Part shown: positions 18,960 to 29,200 of the stretch, piece after piece
Position numbering within the stretch: position 1 is the first letter of the stretch
Layout of the letters: each line of letters begins with the position of its first letter
From: Sphingomonas parapaucimobilis NBRC 15100
Lineage (GTDB): Bacteria; Pseudomonadota; Alphaproteobacteria; Sphingomonadales; Sphingomonadaceae
Direction of reading: 5' to 3'
Length of the DNA: 59,941 nt
Assembly: GCF_000787715.1 (NCBI RefSeq)
Contig: NZ_BBPI01000095.1
Location: forward strand, 1 to 59,941
The notes under the pieces: model-generated
The model's database searches: none
Told to the model about the DNA's origin: nothing
The model's input: the letters and a program-made list of their open reading frames with translations, nothing else
Made by a program: the position numbers and the translations under genes

Positions 18960-20453
18960 TCACGCGACGGGCTTGGCCAGCGTCCGCGCCACCGCGTCGC
19001 GCCATCCGGCGACCAGCGGCGCGCGGGCGTCCTCGGCCATGGAAGGTTCAAAACATTCCTCGCGCGACCAGAGCTGTTCCAGCGCATCGAGGCCCGACCA
19101 CACCCCCGTCGCCAGCCCGGCATGGAAAGCCGCCCCGCGCGCCGTCGTCTCCAGGTCGGCGGGCCGCTCGACCGGCGTCTGGATCATGTTGGCGAGGAAG
19201 CGGCACAGCCAGTCATTGGCCGCCATGCCGCCATCGACACGCAGGATGGCGGGACCTTCGCCCGCATCGGCCTTCATCGCCTCGGCCAGGTCCATCGTCT
19301 GGTAGGCGACCGACTCCAGCGCCGCACGCGCCAGATGCGCCGCGCTCGCCCCCAGGGTCAGGCCATAGATGGCACCGCGCGCATCCGGCTCCCAATAGGG
19401 CGCCCCCATGCCGACGAATGCGGGGACCATATAGACGCCGTGGCTGTCGGGCACCTGCGTCGCGAGGTCGTCGGTCTGGCTGGCATGGGTGATGACGCCC
19501 AGCCCATCGCGCAACCACTTCACCGCCGCGCCCGCGACGAAGATCGATCCCTCCAGCGCATAGGTCGTCCTGCCGTTCAGCCGATAGGCGGGCGTGGTCA
19601 GCAATCGATGCTTCGAGGTCACCGCCGTCTCGCCGGTGTTGAGCAGCATGAAACAGCCGGTGCCATAGGTCGACTTGGCCATGCCGTGGCGGAAACAGGC
19701 CTGGCCGAACAATGCCGCCTGCTGGTCCCCCGCCATACCCGCAATCGGGATCGCCGCGCCGAGCAGATCGGGCGTGGTGGTGCCGAAGACATGCGCATTG
19801 TCATGCACGTCGGGCAGCATCGCCATCGGCACGCGCAGCAACCGGCACAATTCCTCGTCCCAGACCCCGCGATGGATGTCGAACAACATCGTGCGGCTGG
19901 CATTGGTGATGTCGGTCGCGTGAACCGCGCCGCCGGTCAGCCGCCAGAGCAGGAAGCTGTCGATCGTGCCGAACGCCAGCTCGCCCCGCTCGGCCCGCCC
20001 GCGCGCGCCCTCGACATGGTCGAGCAGCCAGGCGAGCTTGGTCGCCGAGAAATAGGGGTCGATCAGCAGGCCGGTCCGCTCGCGCACCAGATCCTCGACT
20101 CCGTCGGCCTTCAGCGTCTGGCATAGTTCGGTGCCGCGCCGGTCCTGCCAGACGATGGCGCGGTGGATCGGCTCGCCGGTGGCACGGTCCCAGACGACCG
20201 CCGTCTCGCGCTGGTTGGTGATGCCGATCGCGGCGATCTGCGTCGGAGCGACGCCGCTATCCTCGATCGCCTTGCGCGCGGTGGCCAGCGCATCGCGCCA
20301 GATATCCTCCGGGTCATGCTCGACCCAGCCGAGTGCGGGGTAATGCTGTGCGAACTCAGCCTGTGCGATGGCGACCCGGCGGGCCTGTCCATCGAACATG
20401 ATGCTTCGCGTCGAGGTCGTGCCCTGATCGATCACCAGAATGTGCGACGCCAT
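18960..20453 (-). CDS. glpK: glycerol kinase
   Basis: A 497-residue FGGY-family kinase, the usual length for GlpK. The N-terminal phosphate motif D-Q-G-T-T-S-T-R-S, the glycerol-binding N-Q-R-E-T and W-Q-D-R-R, and the C-terminal D-G-G-M-A-A-N-D and nearby motifs are all canonical. It phosphorylates glycerol to sn-glycerol 3-phosphate in the cytoplasm, the substrate of the divergent GlpD. Upstream operator-like TTTC repeats are shared with glpD. No glpF facilitator gene is visible nearby. Confidence 0.96.
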   Translation of the reverse strand: MASHILVIDQGTTSTRSIMFDGQARRVAIAQAEFAQHYPALGWVEHDPEDIWRDALATARKAIEDSGVAPTQIAAIGITNQRETAVVWDRATGEPIHRAIVWQDRRGTELCQTLKADGVEDLVRERTGLLIDPYFSATKLAWLLDHVEGARGRAERGELAFGTIDSFLLWRLTGGAVHATDITNASRTMLFDIHRGVWDEELCRLLRVPMAMLPDVHDNAHVFGTTTPDLLGAAIPIAGMAGDQQAALFGQACFRHGMAKSTYGTGCFMLLNTGETAVTSKHRLLTTPAYRLNGRTTYALEGSIFVAGAAVKWLRDGLGVITHASQTDDLATQVPDSHGVYMVPAFVGMGAPYWEPDARGAIYGLTLGASAAHLARAALESVAYQTMDLAEAMKADAGEGPAILRVDGGMAANDWLCRFLANMIQTPVERPADLETTARGAAFHAGLATGVWSGLDALEQLWSREECFEPSMAEDARAPLVAGWRDAVARTLAKPVA

Positions 20454-20465
20454 CGCTCACCCCTC

Positions 20466-20530
20466 TCCCTGTTTTCGTTTCAGAACGTCACACGCTTTCA
20501 TATGAACGTCAATGCTTTCGTTTTCCTGAC
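20466..20530. promoter_or_regulatory. shared glpK/glpD operator region with three TTTC-type sites
   Basis: Three similar sites occur between the divergent genes: TTTCGTTTCAGAACGTCA from 20473, TTTCATATGAACGTCA from 20496 and TTTCGTTTTCCTGACG from 20516. The core TTTC(G/A)T and the trailing AACGTCA recur at spacings of 23 and 20 bases, about two helical turns. DeoR-type glycerol repressors bind TTTCG-rich inverted repeats, and a DeoR gene follows glpD, so these are the likely repressor sites. Binding is inferred. Confidence 0.55.
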
Positions 20531-20575
20531 GGAGGGTATATCAGGGCTGGCGTAGAAAAACAGGGACTCGGCAGC

Positions 20576-22081
20576 ATGGTGGACCGGAACAGCGACATGA
20601 TCGACCTGCTGATCGTCGGCGGCGGCATCAACGGTGCAGGGATCGCGCGCGACGCCGCCGGGCGCGGCCTGTCGGTGCTGCTGGTCGAGCAGGACGATCT
20701 GGCGAGCCATACCTCCTCGGCCTCGACCAAGCTGATCCATGGCGGTCTGCGCTATCTGGAATATGGCGAGTTTCGGCTGGTGCGGGAGGCGCTGATCGAG
20801 CGGGAGCGGCTGCTGAACATGGCGCCGCACATCATCTGGCCCTTGTCCTTCGTCCTGCCGCAGACCCAGTCGCCGCGCCCCGCCTGGATGGTGCGGCTGG
20901 GCCTCTTCCTCTACGATCATCTGGGCGGTCGCGAGAAGCTGCCGGGCACGCGCACCGTTGCGTTGGAACGCTCGACGCTGGGTGACGGGCTTTCGCCGCG
21001 AAAGGGCAAGGCTTTCGTTTATTCGGACTGCTGGGTCGAGGACAGCCGCCTGGTCGTGCTCAACGCGATCGATGCCGCCGAGCGGGGGGCAAAGATCGCA
21101 ACGCGTACCAAGCTGATCGACGCACAGCGCGAAGGCGATGGCTGGGTCGCGACGATCGAGGCGGCGGGCGAGACCCGCACCGTCCGCGCCCGCGCACTGG
21201 TCAATGCGGCGGGTCCCTGGGTCGCCGACGTCATCGGCCGCACCCATGGGGCGCGGCGCGATCGCGGGGTCCGGCTGGTCAAGGGCAGCCATATCATCGT
21301 GCCCAAGCTCTATGACGGCGACCATGCCTTCATGCTGCAGAATGACGACCGCCGCATCGTGTTCGCCATCCCCTATGAGGGCAGGTTCACATTGGTCGGC
21401 ACCACCGACGAACCCTGGACCGACGCGCCCGCCAAGGCATCGATCAGCGGGGCGGAAACAACCTATCTGCTCGACACGGTGAACCGCTATTTTGCGAAGA
21501 AGACCGGGGAAGCCGATATCGTGTGGAGCTATGCCGGTATCCGCCCGCTCTACGACGATCATTCGGCCAATGCCTCGGCGGTGACGCGCGACTATGTGCT
21601 CGATCTCGATACGGGCGCGGAGGGCGAGAGTCGGGCGCCGATGCTCAACATCTTCGGCGGCAAGATCACCACCTATCGCAAGCTCGCCGAACACGCGATG
21701 CGCGAACTGGCGCGCTTCTTCCCCGCCGCCGGGGGAGCGTGGACGGCCGGGGCGGCGCTGCCCGGCGGGGATATCGCGGATGCGGACTTCGATGCCTTCC
21801 TGCGCGCGCTGACTGCCAAGCACCCCGATCTGTCCCCCGCCCTGCTGCGTCGTCTCGCCCGCGCCTATGGCACGCGCGTTGATGCGATCCTGGCGCACGG
21901 CGATCTCGGCCCCGATCTGGGGGGCGGGCTGCACACCGCCGAAGTCGACTATCTGGTGACGAGCGAATGGGCGCGGACGGTGGAGGACATTCTCTATCGC
22001 CGCAGCAAGCTGGGCCTGCACGTACCCCCCGAGACGACCGAGCGGCTGGCGGCCTATCTGGCCGGACAGGGCGTCGCGTGA
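20576..22081 (+). CDS. glpD: FAD-dependent glycerol-3-phosphate dehydrogenase
   Basis: A 501-residue membrane-associated flavoprotein that oxidises glycerol 3-phosphate to dihydroxyacetone phosphate and passes electrons to quinone. The FAD dinucleotide-binding motif is D-L-L-I-V-G-G-G-I-N-G-A-G (residues about 9-21); the substrate-binding S-A-S-T-K-L-I-H-G-G-L-R-Y-L-E and the later A-G-I-R-P-L and G-G-K-I-T-T-Y motifs are canonical. Its stop overlaps the GTG start of the DeoR gene (GTGA), so enzyme and repressor are co-translated. Confidence 0.95.
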   Translation: MVDRNSDMIDLLIVGGGINGAGIARDAAGRGLSVLLVEQDDLASHTSSASTKLIHGGLRYLEYGEFRLVREALIERERLLNMAPHIIWPLSFVLPQTQSPRPAWMVRLGLFLYDHLGGREKLPGTRTVALERSTLGDGLSPRKGKAFVYSDCWVEDSRLVVLNAIDAAERGAKIATRTKLIDAQREGDGWVATIEAAGETRTVRARALVNAAGPWVADVIGRTHGARRDRGVRLVKGSHIIVPKLYDGDHAFMLQNDDRRIVFAIPYEGRFTLVGTTDEPWTDAPAKASISGAETTYLLDTVNRYFAKKTGEADIVWSYAGIRPLYDDHSANASAVTRDYVLDLDTGAEGESRAPMLNIFGGKITTYRKLAEHAMRELARFFPAAGGAWTAGAALPGGDIADADFDAFLRALTAKHPDLSPALLRRLARAYGTRVDAILAHGDLGPDLGGGLHTAEVDYLVTSEWARTVEDILYRRSKLGLHVPPETTERLAAYLAGQGVA

Positions 22082-22887
22082 AGCCCCCCGCCCCCGGATC
22101 GGCGGAGATCGTCGCAGGCCGTCATGCCGCGATCCTCGACGTGGCGCGGCGGACGGGCAGCGTCAGCGTCGATGAACTCGCCGAAAAGCTCGGCGTGACG
22201 CCGCAGACCATCCGCAAGGACCTGAACATCCTGGCGGGCCAGTCGATGCTGGCACGGGTCCATGGCGGCGCGGTCGTGACCTCGGGCACCGACAATCTCG
22301 CCTATGCCGAGCGACGCACCGTCGCCGCCTCCGCCAAGGCCGCGATCGGCGCGGCGGCGGCGGCGCTTGTCCCCAACGGTGCCAGCCTGTTCATCAATAT
22401 CGGCTCCACGACCGAAGCCATTGCCCGCGCGCTGGTCGATCACCGCGACCTGATGGTCATCACCAACAATCTGAACGTCGTCGACATTCTCGGCGGTCGC
22501 CCCTCGATCGAGGTGATCGCCGCCGGGGGCCGGGTCCGCGCCAGCGACCGGGCGGTCGTGGGCGCGCTGGCGATGGACTTCATCCGGGGGTTCAAGGTCG
22601 ACATGGCGCTGATTGGTGCATCGGCGATCGACCCGGACGGCAGCTTCCTCGACTTCGACGTGGACGAGGTGCGGGTGTCGCAGACGATCATCGCCCAGGC
22701 CCGGCAGGTGCTGCTCGCCATCGACGGGTCCAAGCTGGAACGCGCCGCGCCGGTGCGGGTCGGCGACATGGGCGATGTCGATTTCCTCGTCACCGACAGG
22801 GCCGATCCGCGCCTCCGCGAAGCCGCCAGCGCCGCCGGGACGACCGTGGTCGAAACCGATGGAGGCGGAACGTCTAAATTGGTCTGA
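22078..22887 (+). CDS. glpR: DeoR-family repressor, probably of the glycerol regulon
   Basis: A 269-residue regulator. The N-terminal winged helix-turn-helix (V-S-V-D-E-L-A-E-K-L-G-V-T-P-Q-T-I-R-K-D-L) is followed by the DeoR sensor domain (I-N-I-G-S-T-T-E-A-I-A-R-A-L and D-G-S-F-L-D-F-D). GTG at 22078 is chosen because it overlaps the glpD TGA and starts just before the helix-turn-helix; the upstream in-frame ATG lies inside glpD. Coupling to glpD and the TTTC sites between glpK and glpD point to control by glycerol 3-phosphate. The stop overlaps one copy of a direct repeat upstream of the next gene. Confidence 0.88.
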   Translation: MKPPAPGSAEIVAGRHAAILDVARRTGSVSVDELAEKLGVTPQTIRKDLNILAGQSMLARVHGGAVVTSGTDNLAYAERRTVAASAKAAIGAAAAALVPNGASLFINIGSTTEAIARALVDHRDLMVITNNLNVVDILGGRPSIEVIAAGGRVRASDRAVVGALAMDFIRGFKVDMALIGASAIDPDGSFLDFDVDEVRVSQTIIAQARQVLLAIDGSKLERAAPVRVGDMGDVDFLVTDRADPRLREAASAAGTTVVETDGGGTSKLV

Positions 22888-22905
22888 CACACATTGGTCT
22901 GACAC
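22878..22905 (+). promoter_or_regulatory. tandem operator upstream of the GntR-family gene
   Basis: ATTGGTCTGACAC occurs twice as a perfect 13-bp direct repeat (22878-22890 and 22893-22905), period 15 bp. The core T-G-G-T-N3-A-C resembles FadR-family operator half-sites. It ends 6 bases before a candidate -35, so it is well placed for autoregulation of the GntR gene. Confidence 0.55.
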
Positions 22906-22911
22906 TGGCGC

Positions 22912-22941
22912 TTGACCAGCATCCCGGCTCGGCCCCTATAA
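22912..22941 (+). promoter_or_regulatory. candidate promoter of the GntR-family gene, near-leaderless transcript
   Basis: TTGACC (22912-22917) and CTATAA (22936-22941) are separated by 18 bases. Transcription would begin about 6 to 8 bases after the -10, almost at the ATG (22950), so the mRNA would be leaderless or nearly so, in keeping with the lack of a ribosome binding site. Confidence 0.45.
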
Positions 22942-22949
22942 GGGTCTTG

Positions 22950-23702
22950 ATGGACAACAATACGACCCAGGACCGGCTCTACCGGGAACTCGCCCGCACG
23001 CTGATTACCGAGTTGCAGGAGGGCCGCTACCCGATCGGGACGCGGATGCCCGCCGAGCGCGAGCTGGCGACGCGGTTCGACGTCAGTCGTCCGGTCATCC
23101 GCGAGGCGCTGATTGCGCTGGAAGTCCAGGGTTTCATCGAGGTGCGGATCGGGTCGGGCGCGCATGTCGTGGCGTTGCCGGGCCAGGGCGAGACGCCCGA
23201 CTTCGGCGTCTCCGCGATGGAAGTCGCCGAAGCGCGCCTGCTGTTCGAACCGGAGGCGGCGGCGCTGGCGGCGTCGCAGATCACCGACAGCGAACTGGAC
23301 GAGCTGGCGACTTTGGTCGATGCGATCGAGGAAGAGAACAACACGGTCGGTGGTGCCTTCCACGCCGACCGCGCCTTCCACACGCTGATCGCCCGCTCGA
23401 CGCGCAACAGCGCCATTCTGGAAACGATCGACCGGCTATGGGAACAACGGCTACGCTCGGCCGAGAGCGTGCTGCTCGACGCCAAGGTCCGCGAGATCGA
23501 CGTCCGCCCGATCGTCGAGCATCATGCCGCCATCCTGGAAGCACTGCGTTCGCGCGATCCAGTAGCATCGCGGGTGGCGATGCAGCGGCATCTGACCGCC
23601 GCGCTCGAGGGCCTGCTGATCGCCAGCGAGGCCCGCGCCGTCGCGGAGGTGCGTCAGGCGCTGGCGGCGAAGCGCGACCGGACCGCACATCTGAAGATCT
23701 GA
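22950..23702 (+). CDS. FadR-subfamily GntR transcriptional regulator
   Basis: A 250-residue regulator: GntR winged helix-turn-helix (residues about 10-75; R-M-P-A-E-R-E-L-A-T-R-F-D-V-S-R-P-V-I-R-E-A-L) and an all-helical FCD ligand domain (about 95-230) with the metal-site Asp and His residues (D-R-A-F-H, E-H-H-A-A-I, Q-R-H-L). FCD regulators usually sense carboxylic or sugar acids. The start is the ATG at 22950; a TTG one codon earlier is less likely. A motif like its upstream repeat occurs before the TonB receptor at 38577 and before GH115, so it may control the glycan locus. It is convergent with the 5-oxoproline cluster, with a 16-base gap. Confidence 0.9.
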   Translation: MDNNTTQDRLYRELARTLITELQEGRYPIGTRMPAERELATRFDVSRPVIREALIALEVQGFIEVRIGSGAHVVALPGQGETPDFGVSAMEVAEARLLFEPEAAALAASQITDSELDELATLVDAIEEENNTVGGAFHADRAFHTLIARSTRNSAILETIDRLWEQRLRSAESVLLDAKVREIDVRPIVEHHAAILEALRSRDPVASRVAMQRHLTAALEGLLIASEARAVAEVRQALAAKRDRTAHLKI

Positions 23703-23718
23703 CAGGCGGCCCGCACCT

Positions 23719-24714
23719 TCACCCCGCCTCCAGCGCCAGCAGGGCGAAGGTCGCGAGCCAGTGTTCGCCCATATAATCGTCGCCCAGATGCGGCAGGCTG
23801 GCGGCCAGATGCGCGTCCGCCGTCGCCTTCGCGCGATCCGCGACCGGATGCGACGGCCCCAGCTTCGCGGCGATCACCCGCCAGCACCAGGCGCGGGTCA
23901 GGTTCAGCCCGTCGAGATGCGCGATCTTGCCGTCGGTCCGGTCGGACACGATGGCGGGGGTGAAGAGCGTCGCAGGCTCGCCCGTTGCGACATGCGGCAG
24001 GAAGTCGTCGAACCATTCGCGAAAAGCGGCGGCATTCAGCACCCGGCTCATCAGCAACGCCTCGCACAAGGCGGGCGACAGGAATTCGTCGCCGCCCGGC
24101 TCCCAGGCCTGACAGCCGCGATCCTGCCCGAACCAGCCCTGCGCCGCCGCCGCGATCCGTTCGCGCAATACAGCGTCGCGCTGCTCCGCCCAGTCCCACG
24201 CCAGCGTCAGGGCAAAGCCGCTGTTGAAATGCGTGCCGACCCGCAGGGGATAGGTCAGGCGCGGCAGAAAGTCGGCGAAACGGCGCGCGAACAACCGCGC
24301 GAGTGGCTCCAGTACCTTAGCCCAGTTCGCATCATGACGGCTCGCCTCGTCGTGCAGCGCCAGCATCCAGGCCCAGCCATAGGGCCGCTCGAACCCCGCC
24401 GCGCCCGGCCGCTCCAGATAGGCCAGCTCACCCGCCACCTTGTCGGGCACGAACACCGCATCGGCGCGGGCGCGGATCGCGGGCGCGGCCTCCAGATCGG
24501 GATAGTGGCGGATCAGGCGCAGCAACTGCCACCAGCCATGGACGCAGCTATGCCAGTCGAAACTGCCATAAAAGATCGGGTGCAGCTCGGACGGGGTGCG
24601 CGCATCCTCCGGCCCGTTCAGGACGTGCATCAGGACATTGGGATATTCGCGCCCGACATGGCCCAGCGTCATGGCGGCAAAGCGTTCGGCGGCGGATCGG
24701 TCCAACCGGGTCAT
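23719..24714 (-). CDS. DUF2891 family protein
   Basis: A 331-residue cytoplasmic-type protein matching the DUF2891 pattern: H-P-I-F-Y-G-S-F-D-W-H-S-C-V-H-G near residue 45, W-A-W-M-L-A-L-H in the middle, F-N-S-G-F-A-L and C-Q-A-W-E-P-G-G-D-E-F-L-S-P, then L-N-L-T-R-A-W-C-W-R. The many conserved Trp, His and Gly resemble alpha/alpha-barrel sugar-processing enzymes, but the function is unknown. Its ATG overlaps the stop of the DUF979 gene (ATGA), so it is the last gene of the 5-oxoproline operon. Confidence 0.85.
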   Translation of the reverse strand: MTRLDRSAAERFAAMTLGHVGREYPNVLMHVLNGPEDARTPSELHPIFYGSFDWHSCVHGWWQLLRLIRHYPDLEAAPAIRARADAVFVPDKVAGELAYLERPGAAGFERPYGWAWMLALHDEASRHDANWAKVLEPLARLFARRFADFLPRLTYPLRVGTHFNSGFALTLAWDWAEQRDAVLRERIAAAAQGWFGQDRGCQAWEPGGDEFLSPALCEALLMSRVLNAAAFREWFDDFLPHVATGEPATLFTPAIVSDRTDGKIAHLDGLNLTRAWCWRVIAAKLGPSHPVADRAKATADAHLAASLPHLGDDYMGEHWLATFALLALEAG

Positions 24715-25616
24715 GCGATCATTCCGTAGAGAAGGAGGATGTTGAAGGCGAGCAGCGGCAGCGCGGTCGGAAGCTGCGCGCGGATGACGGCATATTTGTC
24801 CTTCAGCCCCAGCAGCGCGGCGGGCAGCAGGTTGAAGTTGGCCGCCATCGGCGTCATCAACGTCCCGCAGAAACCCGCCAGCATGCCCACGGCGGCGACA
24901 ATGGCGGGGTCCGCACCCATCTGGCGGATCAGGATCGGCACGCCGACCGCCGCCGCCATCACCGGAAAGGCGGCAAAGGCATTGCCCATGACGATGGTGA
25001 ACAGCGCCATGCCCAGCGCATAGGCCAGCACCGCGCCGATCACGCTGCCCGCCGGGATCACCGCGCCGATCAGTGTACCGACGACACCCCCTACCCCCGC
25101 CAGCGCAAAGACCGCGCCCAGGCTGGCCAGCATCTGCGGCATCACCGCGACCCAGCCGATATCGTCGATCAGCCCGCGCCCGGCGACGAACGGCTCGGCA
25201 GGCCTCGCGTGGAGCAGCATCGAGCACAGCACCAGCGCGATCACGGTGCCCAGCGTCAACGCCACCAGCGTCGCCTGCTTCGGGTCGACCAGCATCGGCG
25301 CATGCTTGAACGCCAGCGTACCGACCAGGGCGACGACCGGGATGATGAGCGCAGGAACGAAGACCTTCGCGCCGTAACGATCTTCGGCAGGCTCCACGAC
25401 CTCGGCCCGACGCATCCGCCCCGAGGCCGCGATGCCGACCAGCGCCAGCACCAGCACGCCGTTGGCCACATCGCCCAGCAGGTTGCCGAACAGGAAGGAT
25501 ATGGTGATCAGCGCATAAAAGGCGGCATTGGCAAAGCGCCGATCGCGCGCCGACAGAAGCGCGAAGACCGCAAAGACGATCCCCGCCGCCGCATAGACCA
25601 GGTTCAGACCGATCAT
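24711..25616 (-). CDS. DUF979 membrane transporter subunit (5-oxoproline type)
   Basis: A 301-residue integral membrane protein with about nine hydrophobic segments and the DUF979 pattern (G-D-V-A-N-G, G-V-G-G-V-V-G-T-L, G-N-A-F-A-A-F-P-V-M, M-A-A-N-F-N-L-L-P-A-A-L-L). DUF979 and DUF969 proteins occur as adjacent pairs and have been assigned as the two subunits of a 5-oxoproline transporter; I recall this from family annotations rather than from the sequence. The gene overlaps both neighbours by ATGA junctions. Confidence 0.85.
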   Translation of the reverse strand: MIGLNLVYAAAGIVFAVFALLSARDRRFANAAFYALITISFLFGNLLGDVANGVLVLALVGIAASGRMRRAEVVEPAEDRYGAKVFVPALIIPVVALVGTLAFKHAPMLVDPKQATLVALTLGTVIALVLCSMLLHARPAEPFVAGRGLIDDIGWVAVMPQMLASLGAVFALAGVGGVVGTLIGAVIPAGSVIGAVLAYALGMALFTIVMGNAFAAFPVMAAAVGVPILIRQMGADPAIVAAVGMLAGFCGTLMTPMAANFNLLPAALLGLKDKYAVIRAQLPTALPLLAFNILLLYGMIA

Positions 25617-26275
25617 TGCGCGCCGCCCCGCGACAGCCGCCGGTCGAGCCACCACAGCCGCGTGCCATGGATCACGAACGCCGCGATCGCCGTCGGGATC
25701 GCCCAGATCGACAGCTGGAACGGCTCCAGCAGGATACCATAGCCCTCCAGCACGCCCTTCATCAGCAGGATCGATCCGACCGCCAGGAAGATGTCCTCGC
25801 CGAAGAACAGCCCGACCGTATCGGTCGCCGCCGCCATCGCCTTGACCCCGTCGGCGTCCTCGGGCGCGCCACCCTGACGCTCGGCGGCGGCCTCCGCCAT
25901 CGGGGCGACCAGCGGGCGGACGGTCTGGGCAGGCCCCGCGACCGAGGTCAGGCCCAGCGCCGCCGTCACCTGCCGGAACAGCAGATAGCCGGTCAGCAGC
26001 CGCCCCGCCGTCGCGCCGCGAAGCCCGCCGACCAAAGCCCGCGCCCGCGCCTGTAGCCCCCGCCGCTCGAGCAGGCCGATCACGGGCAGAACCATGTAGA
26101 TCGCGGTCACATAGCGCGTCTCGTTAAAGGCATGGCCGAAGGTGGCGACGATGCGCATCGGGTCCAGTCCCGCCGCAAAGCCGGTGACGAACGCCGAGAC
26201 GATGATGACCAGCAGCGGGTTGAAGCGCAGCAGGAAGCCGCCCGCGATGACGACGATCCCCGCCAGCACCCACAT
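25613..26275 (-). CDS. DUF969 membrane transporter subunit (5-oxoproline type)
   Basis: A 220-residue integral membrane protein with about five to six hydrophobic segments. It shows the DUF969 pattern: V-T-G-F-A-A-G near residue 32, F-N-E-T-R-Y-V-T-A, L-P-V-I-G-L-L-E-R-R-G-L and F-F-G-E-D-I-F-L-A-V-G. The start abuts the 5-oxoprolinase stop and the end overlaps the DUF979 start. Together these should import 5-oxoproline across the inner membrane for the hydrolase encoded upstream. Confidence 0.85.
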   Translation of the reverse strand: MWVLAGIVVIAGGFLLRFNPLLVIIVSAFVTGFAAGLDPMRIVATFGHAFNETRYVTAIYMVLPVIGLLERRGLQARARALVGGLRGATAGRLLTGYLLFRQVTAALGLTSVAGPAQTVRPLVAPMAEAAAERQGGAPEDADGVKAMAAATDTVGLFFGEDIFLAVGSILLMKGVLEGYGILLEPFQLSIWAIPTAIAAFVIHGTRLWWLDRRLSRGGAQ

Positions 26276-29200
26276 CAGCGCGCCCCCCGCCCATAGCCGC
26301 CGCCGCCGGGCGTCGCGATGACCAGCACATCGCCCGCGCCCATGTCGATCCCGGCGGTCGAGGCCAGTTCCTCGACCGTGCCATCGGCCCGCTCGACATG
26401 GTTATGGCCCGGCAGCCCTGCCCCGCCGCCGTTCAGGCCGAAGGGCGGCACGACGCGGCGGTTGCTGAGAATCGCGGCGCGCAAGGACTGGCGGAAGCGC
26501 AGGCGGCGGATCGTGCCGTCGCCGCCCTGCCGTTCGCCCGCACCGCCCGACCCGCGCCGGATGGCGAATTGTTCGAGCAACACCGGATAGCGTGTCTCCA
26601 GCACCTCCGGGTCGGTCAGGCGGCTGTTGGTCATATGCGTCTGGATCGCATCGGCGCCGTCATGCCCCGGCCCCGCGCCCGCGCCGCCCGCGATCGTCTC
26701 GTAATATTGATAGCTGTCGTCGCCGAAGGTCAGGTTGTTCATCGTCCCCTGGCTGGCCGCCATCGCCCCCAGCGCGCCCAGCAGCGCGTCGGTCACGACC
26801 TGGCTGACCTCGACATTGCCCGCCACCACGGCGGCGGGGAAACGTGGGTTGAGCATCGATCCTTCGGGCACGATCAGCGTCACGGGCCGGAGGAACCCTT
26901 CGTTCAGCGGCACCGCCTCGTCGACCAGCAGACGCAGGACGTAGAGGACGGCGGCGCGCGTCACCGCCAGCGGCGCGTTGAAGTTGGTCGGCCGCTGTTC
27001 GCTGGTGCCGGTGAAGTCGATCGTCGCGCTGCCCCGTTCGGCGTTGATCGTCACGCGCACCGCGACGACCGCGCCGTCGTCCAGCTCGTAGCGGAACGCG
27101 CCATCGGACAGCGTGGCGATCATCCGCCGCGCCATCGCCTCGGCATGGGCCTGGACATAAGCCATATAGCGGGTGACGACGCCCTGTCCCTGTTGCGCGG
27201 CCAGTTGACGAAGCCCGTCCGCCCCGCGTGCGCAGGCCGCGACCTGCGCGGCGAGGTCGGCGATATTCTGGTCGATATTGCGCGCCGGGTAAGGGCCGCT
27301 GGCCAGCAGCTCCCGGATCGCCTGCTCGCGCATCGCGCCGTCCTCGACGATCAGCACATCGTCGAAGACCACGCCCTCATCGGCCAGCGTCCGGCTGTCC
27401 GGCGGCATCGAGCCAGGCGTCGTACCGCCGACATCGGCATGATGCCCGCGTGCCGCCACGAAGAAGGCGGGTGCCGCGTCCCCGGCAAAGACCGGCATGA
27501 CGACGGTGATGTCGGGCAGGTGCGTACCGCCGCGATAGGGATCGTTCAGGGCATAGACCTGTCCCTCGCGCATCGTGTTTCCGCGTGCCTGGATGACGGT
27601 GCGGATGCTCTCGCCCATCGACCCCAGATGAACCGGGATATGCGGCGCGTTGGCGACCAGCCCGCCGTCCGCGTCGAAGATCGCGCAGGAGAAATCCAGC
27701 CGCTCGCGAATATTGACCGACGCCGCGCTCCGCTGAAGCGCCGCACCCATTTCCTCGGCGATGCCCATGAACAACCCGGCGAAGATTTCCAGCCGGACAG
27801 GATCGACCGTTTCTTCCGCCGCCTGCTCACGCCGCGCCGCCACCCGTTGGAGGAGCAGCGTCCCCTCCGACAACACCCGCGCCTGCCAGCCGGGTTCGAC
27901 CACGACGGTCGACACCGGATCGATGACGAGGGCCGGTCCCGATAGAACCGTGTCCGCCGCCAGTCCCTCTCGGGCGTGGACCGGCACGTCATGCCGCGCG
28001 CCCGCCAGATACATGACGACGCGATCGACCGGATCGGCCGTCCGCCCGGCCAGGACCGGCGCTGACAGGTCTTGCGCCTCGCCGCCCGCAATCGCCTCGA
28101 CCCGCAGCTGCTCGACGACCAGCGCATCCTCGCCGACAAAGCCGAAACGCTGGCGATGCGCCTCGGCGAAGGATGTCGCCATCGCCTCGGGACTATCCCA
28201 GACGACGCCGATCGTCTGGTCGTTGCGCGCATAACGAAGCTGCGCCAGCGCACTCAGCCGCACCGCCGCCGGATCGACCCCCTGCTCCGCCAGCCCCGCG
28301 ACGGCGGCAGCGGACAGCTCGGCCAGCGATGCCTCCAGCGCCTCGTCGCCCAGCGGCAGGCCGACCGTCGCCTCGCGCACCACACTGCGATCGGCCAGCC
28401 CGATGCCGACCGCCGACAGCACCCCCGCGAGCGGATGGATCAGCACCTGCGCCATGCCCAGCGCATCGGCGACCAGACAGGCATGTTGCCCACCCGCCCC
28501 GCCGAAACAGGCCAGCGCATAGGAGGCCGGGTCCTCGCCGCGCGCGACCGAGACGGCGCGGATCGCCCGCGCCATGCTCGCCACCGCGATCGCGACCAGT
28601 CCTTCGGCCGCCGCCATGGGGTCCAGCCGTTCGCCGATCGCCGCCTCCACCTGATCGAGCAGTTCGGCCAGCGCGCGCTCGGCGGCCTCGCGGTCGGGCG
28701 GCAGGTTGCGGTCGGGGCCGAACAGGGCGGGAAAATGGTCCGGCTGGATCTTGCCCAGGATCATGTTGCAGTCGGTAACGGTCAGCGGCCCGCCGCGCCG
28801 GTAACAGGCCGGTCCCGGCTCCGCCCCCGCCGATGCCGGGCCGACCAGCAACCGCCCGCCGTCGAAATGACAGATCGACCCGCCGCCCGCCGCGACCGTA
28901 TCGATCCGCATCATCGGCACCGCCACGCGCACCCCCGCCAGCACGGCGTCGGAGCGACGGTCGTAACTTCCGGCAAACAGCGAAACGTCCGTCGAGGTGC
29001 CGCCCATGTCGAAGCCGATCACCCGGTCGAAGCCCGCGCCACGTGCCGTACGCGCCATGCCGACGATCCCACCCGCAGGTCCCGACAACAACGCGTCCTT
29101 GCCGTGGAAACGATCGCCCGCGACCAGCCCGCCGCTCGACTGCATGAACAGCAATCCGCCCGCCGCCGCCTCGCCCAGCCCGGTTTCCAGGCCCTGCACG

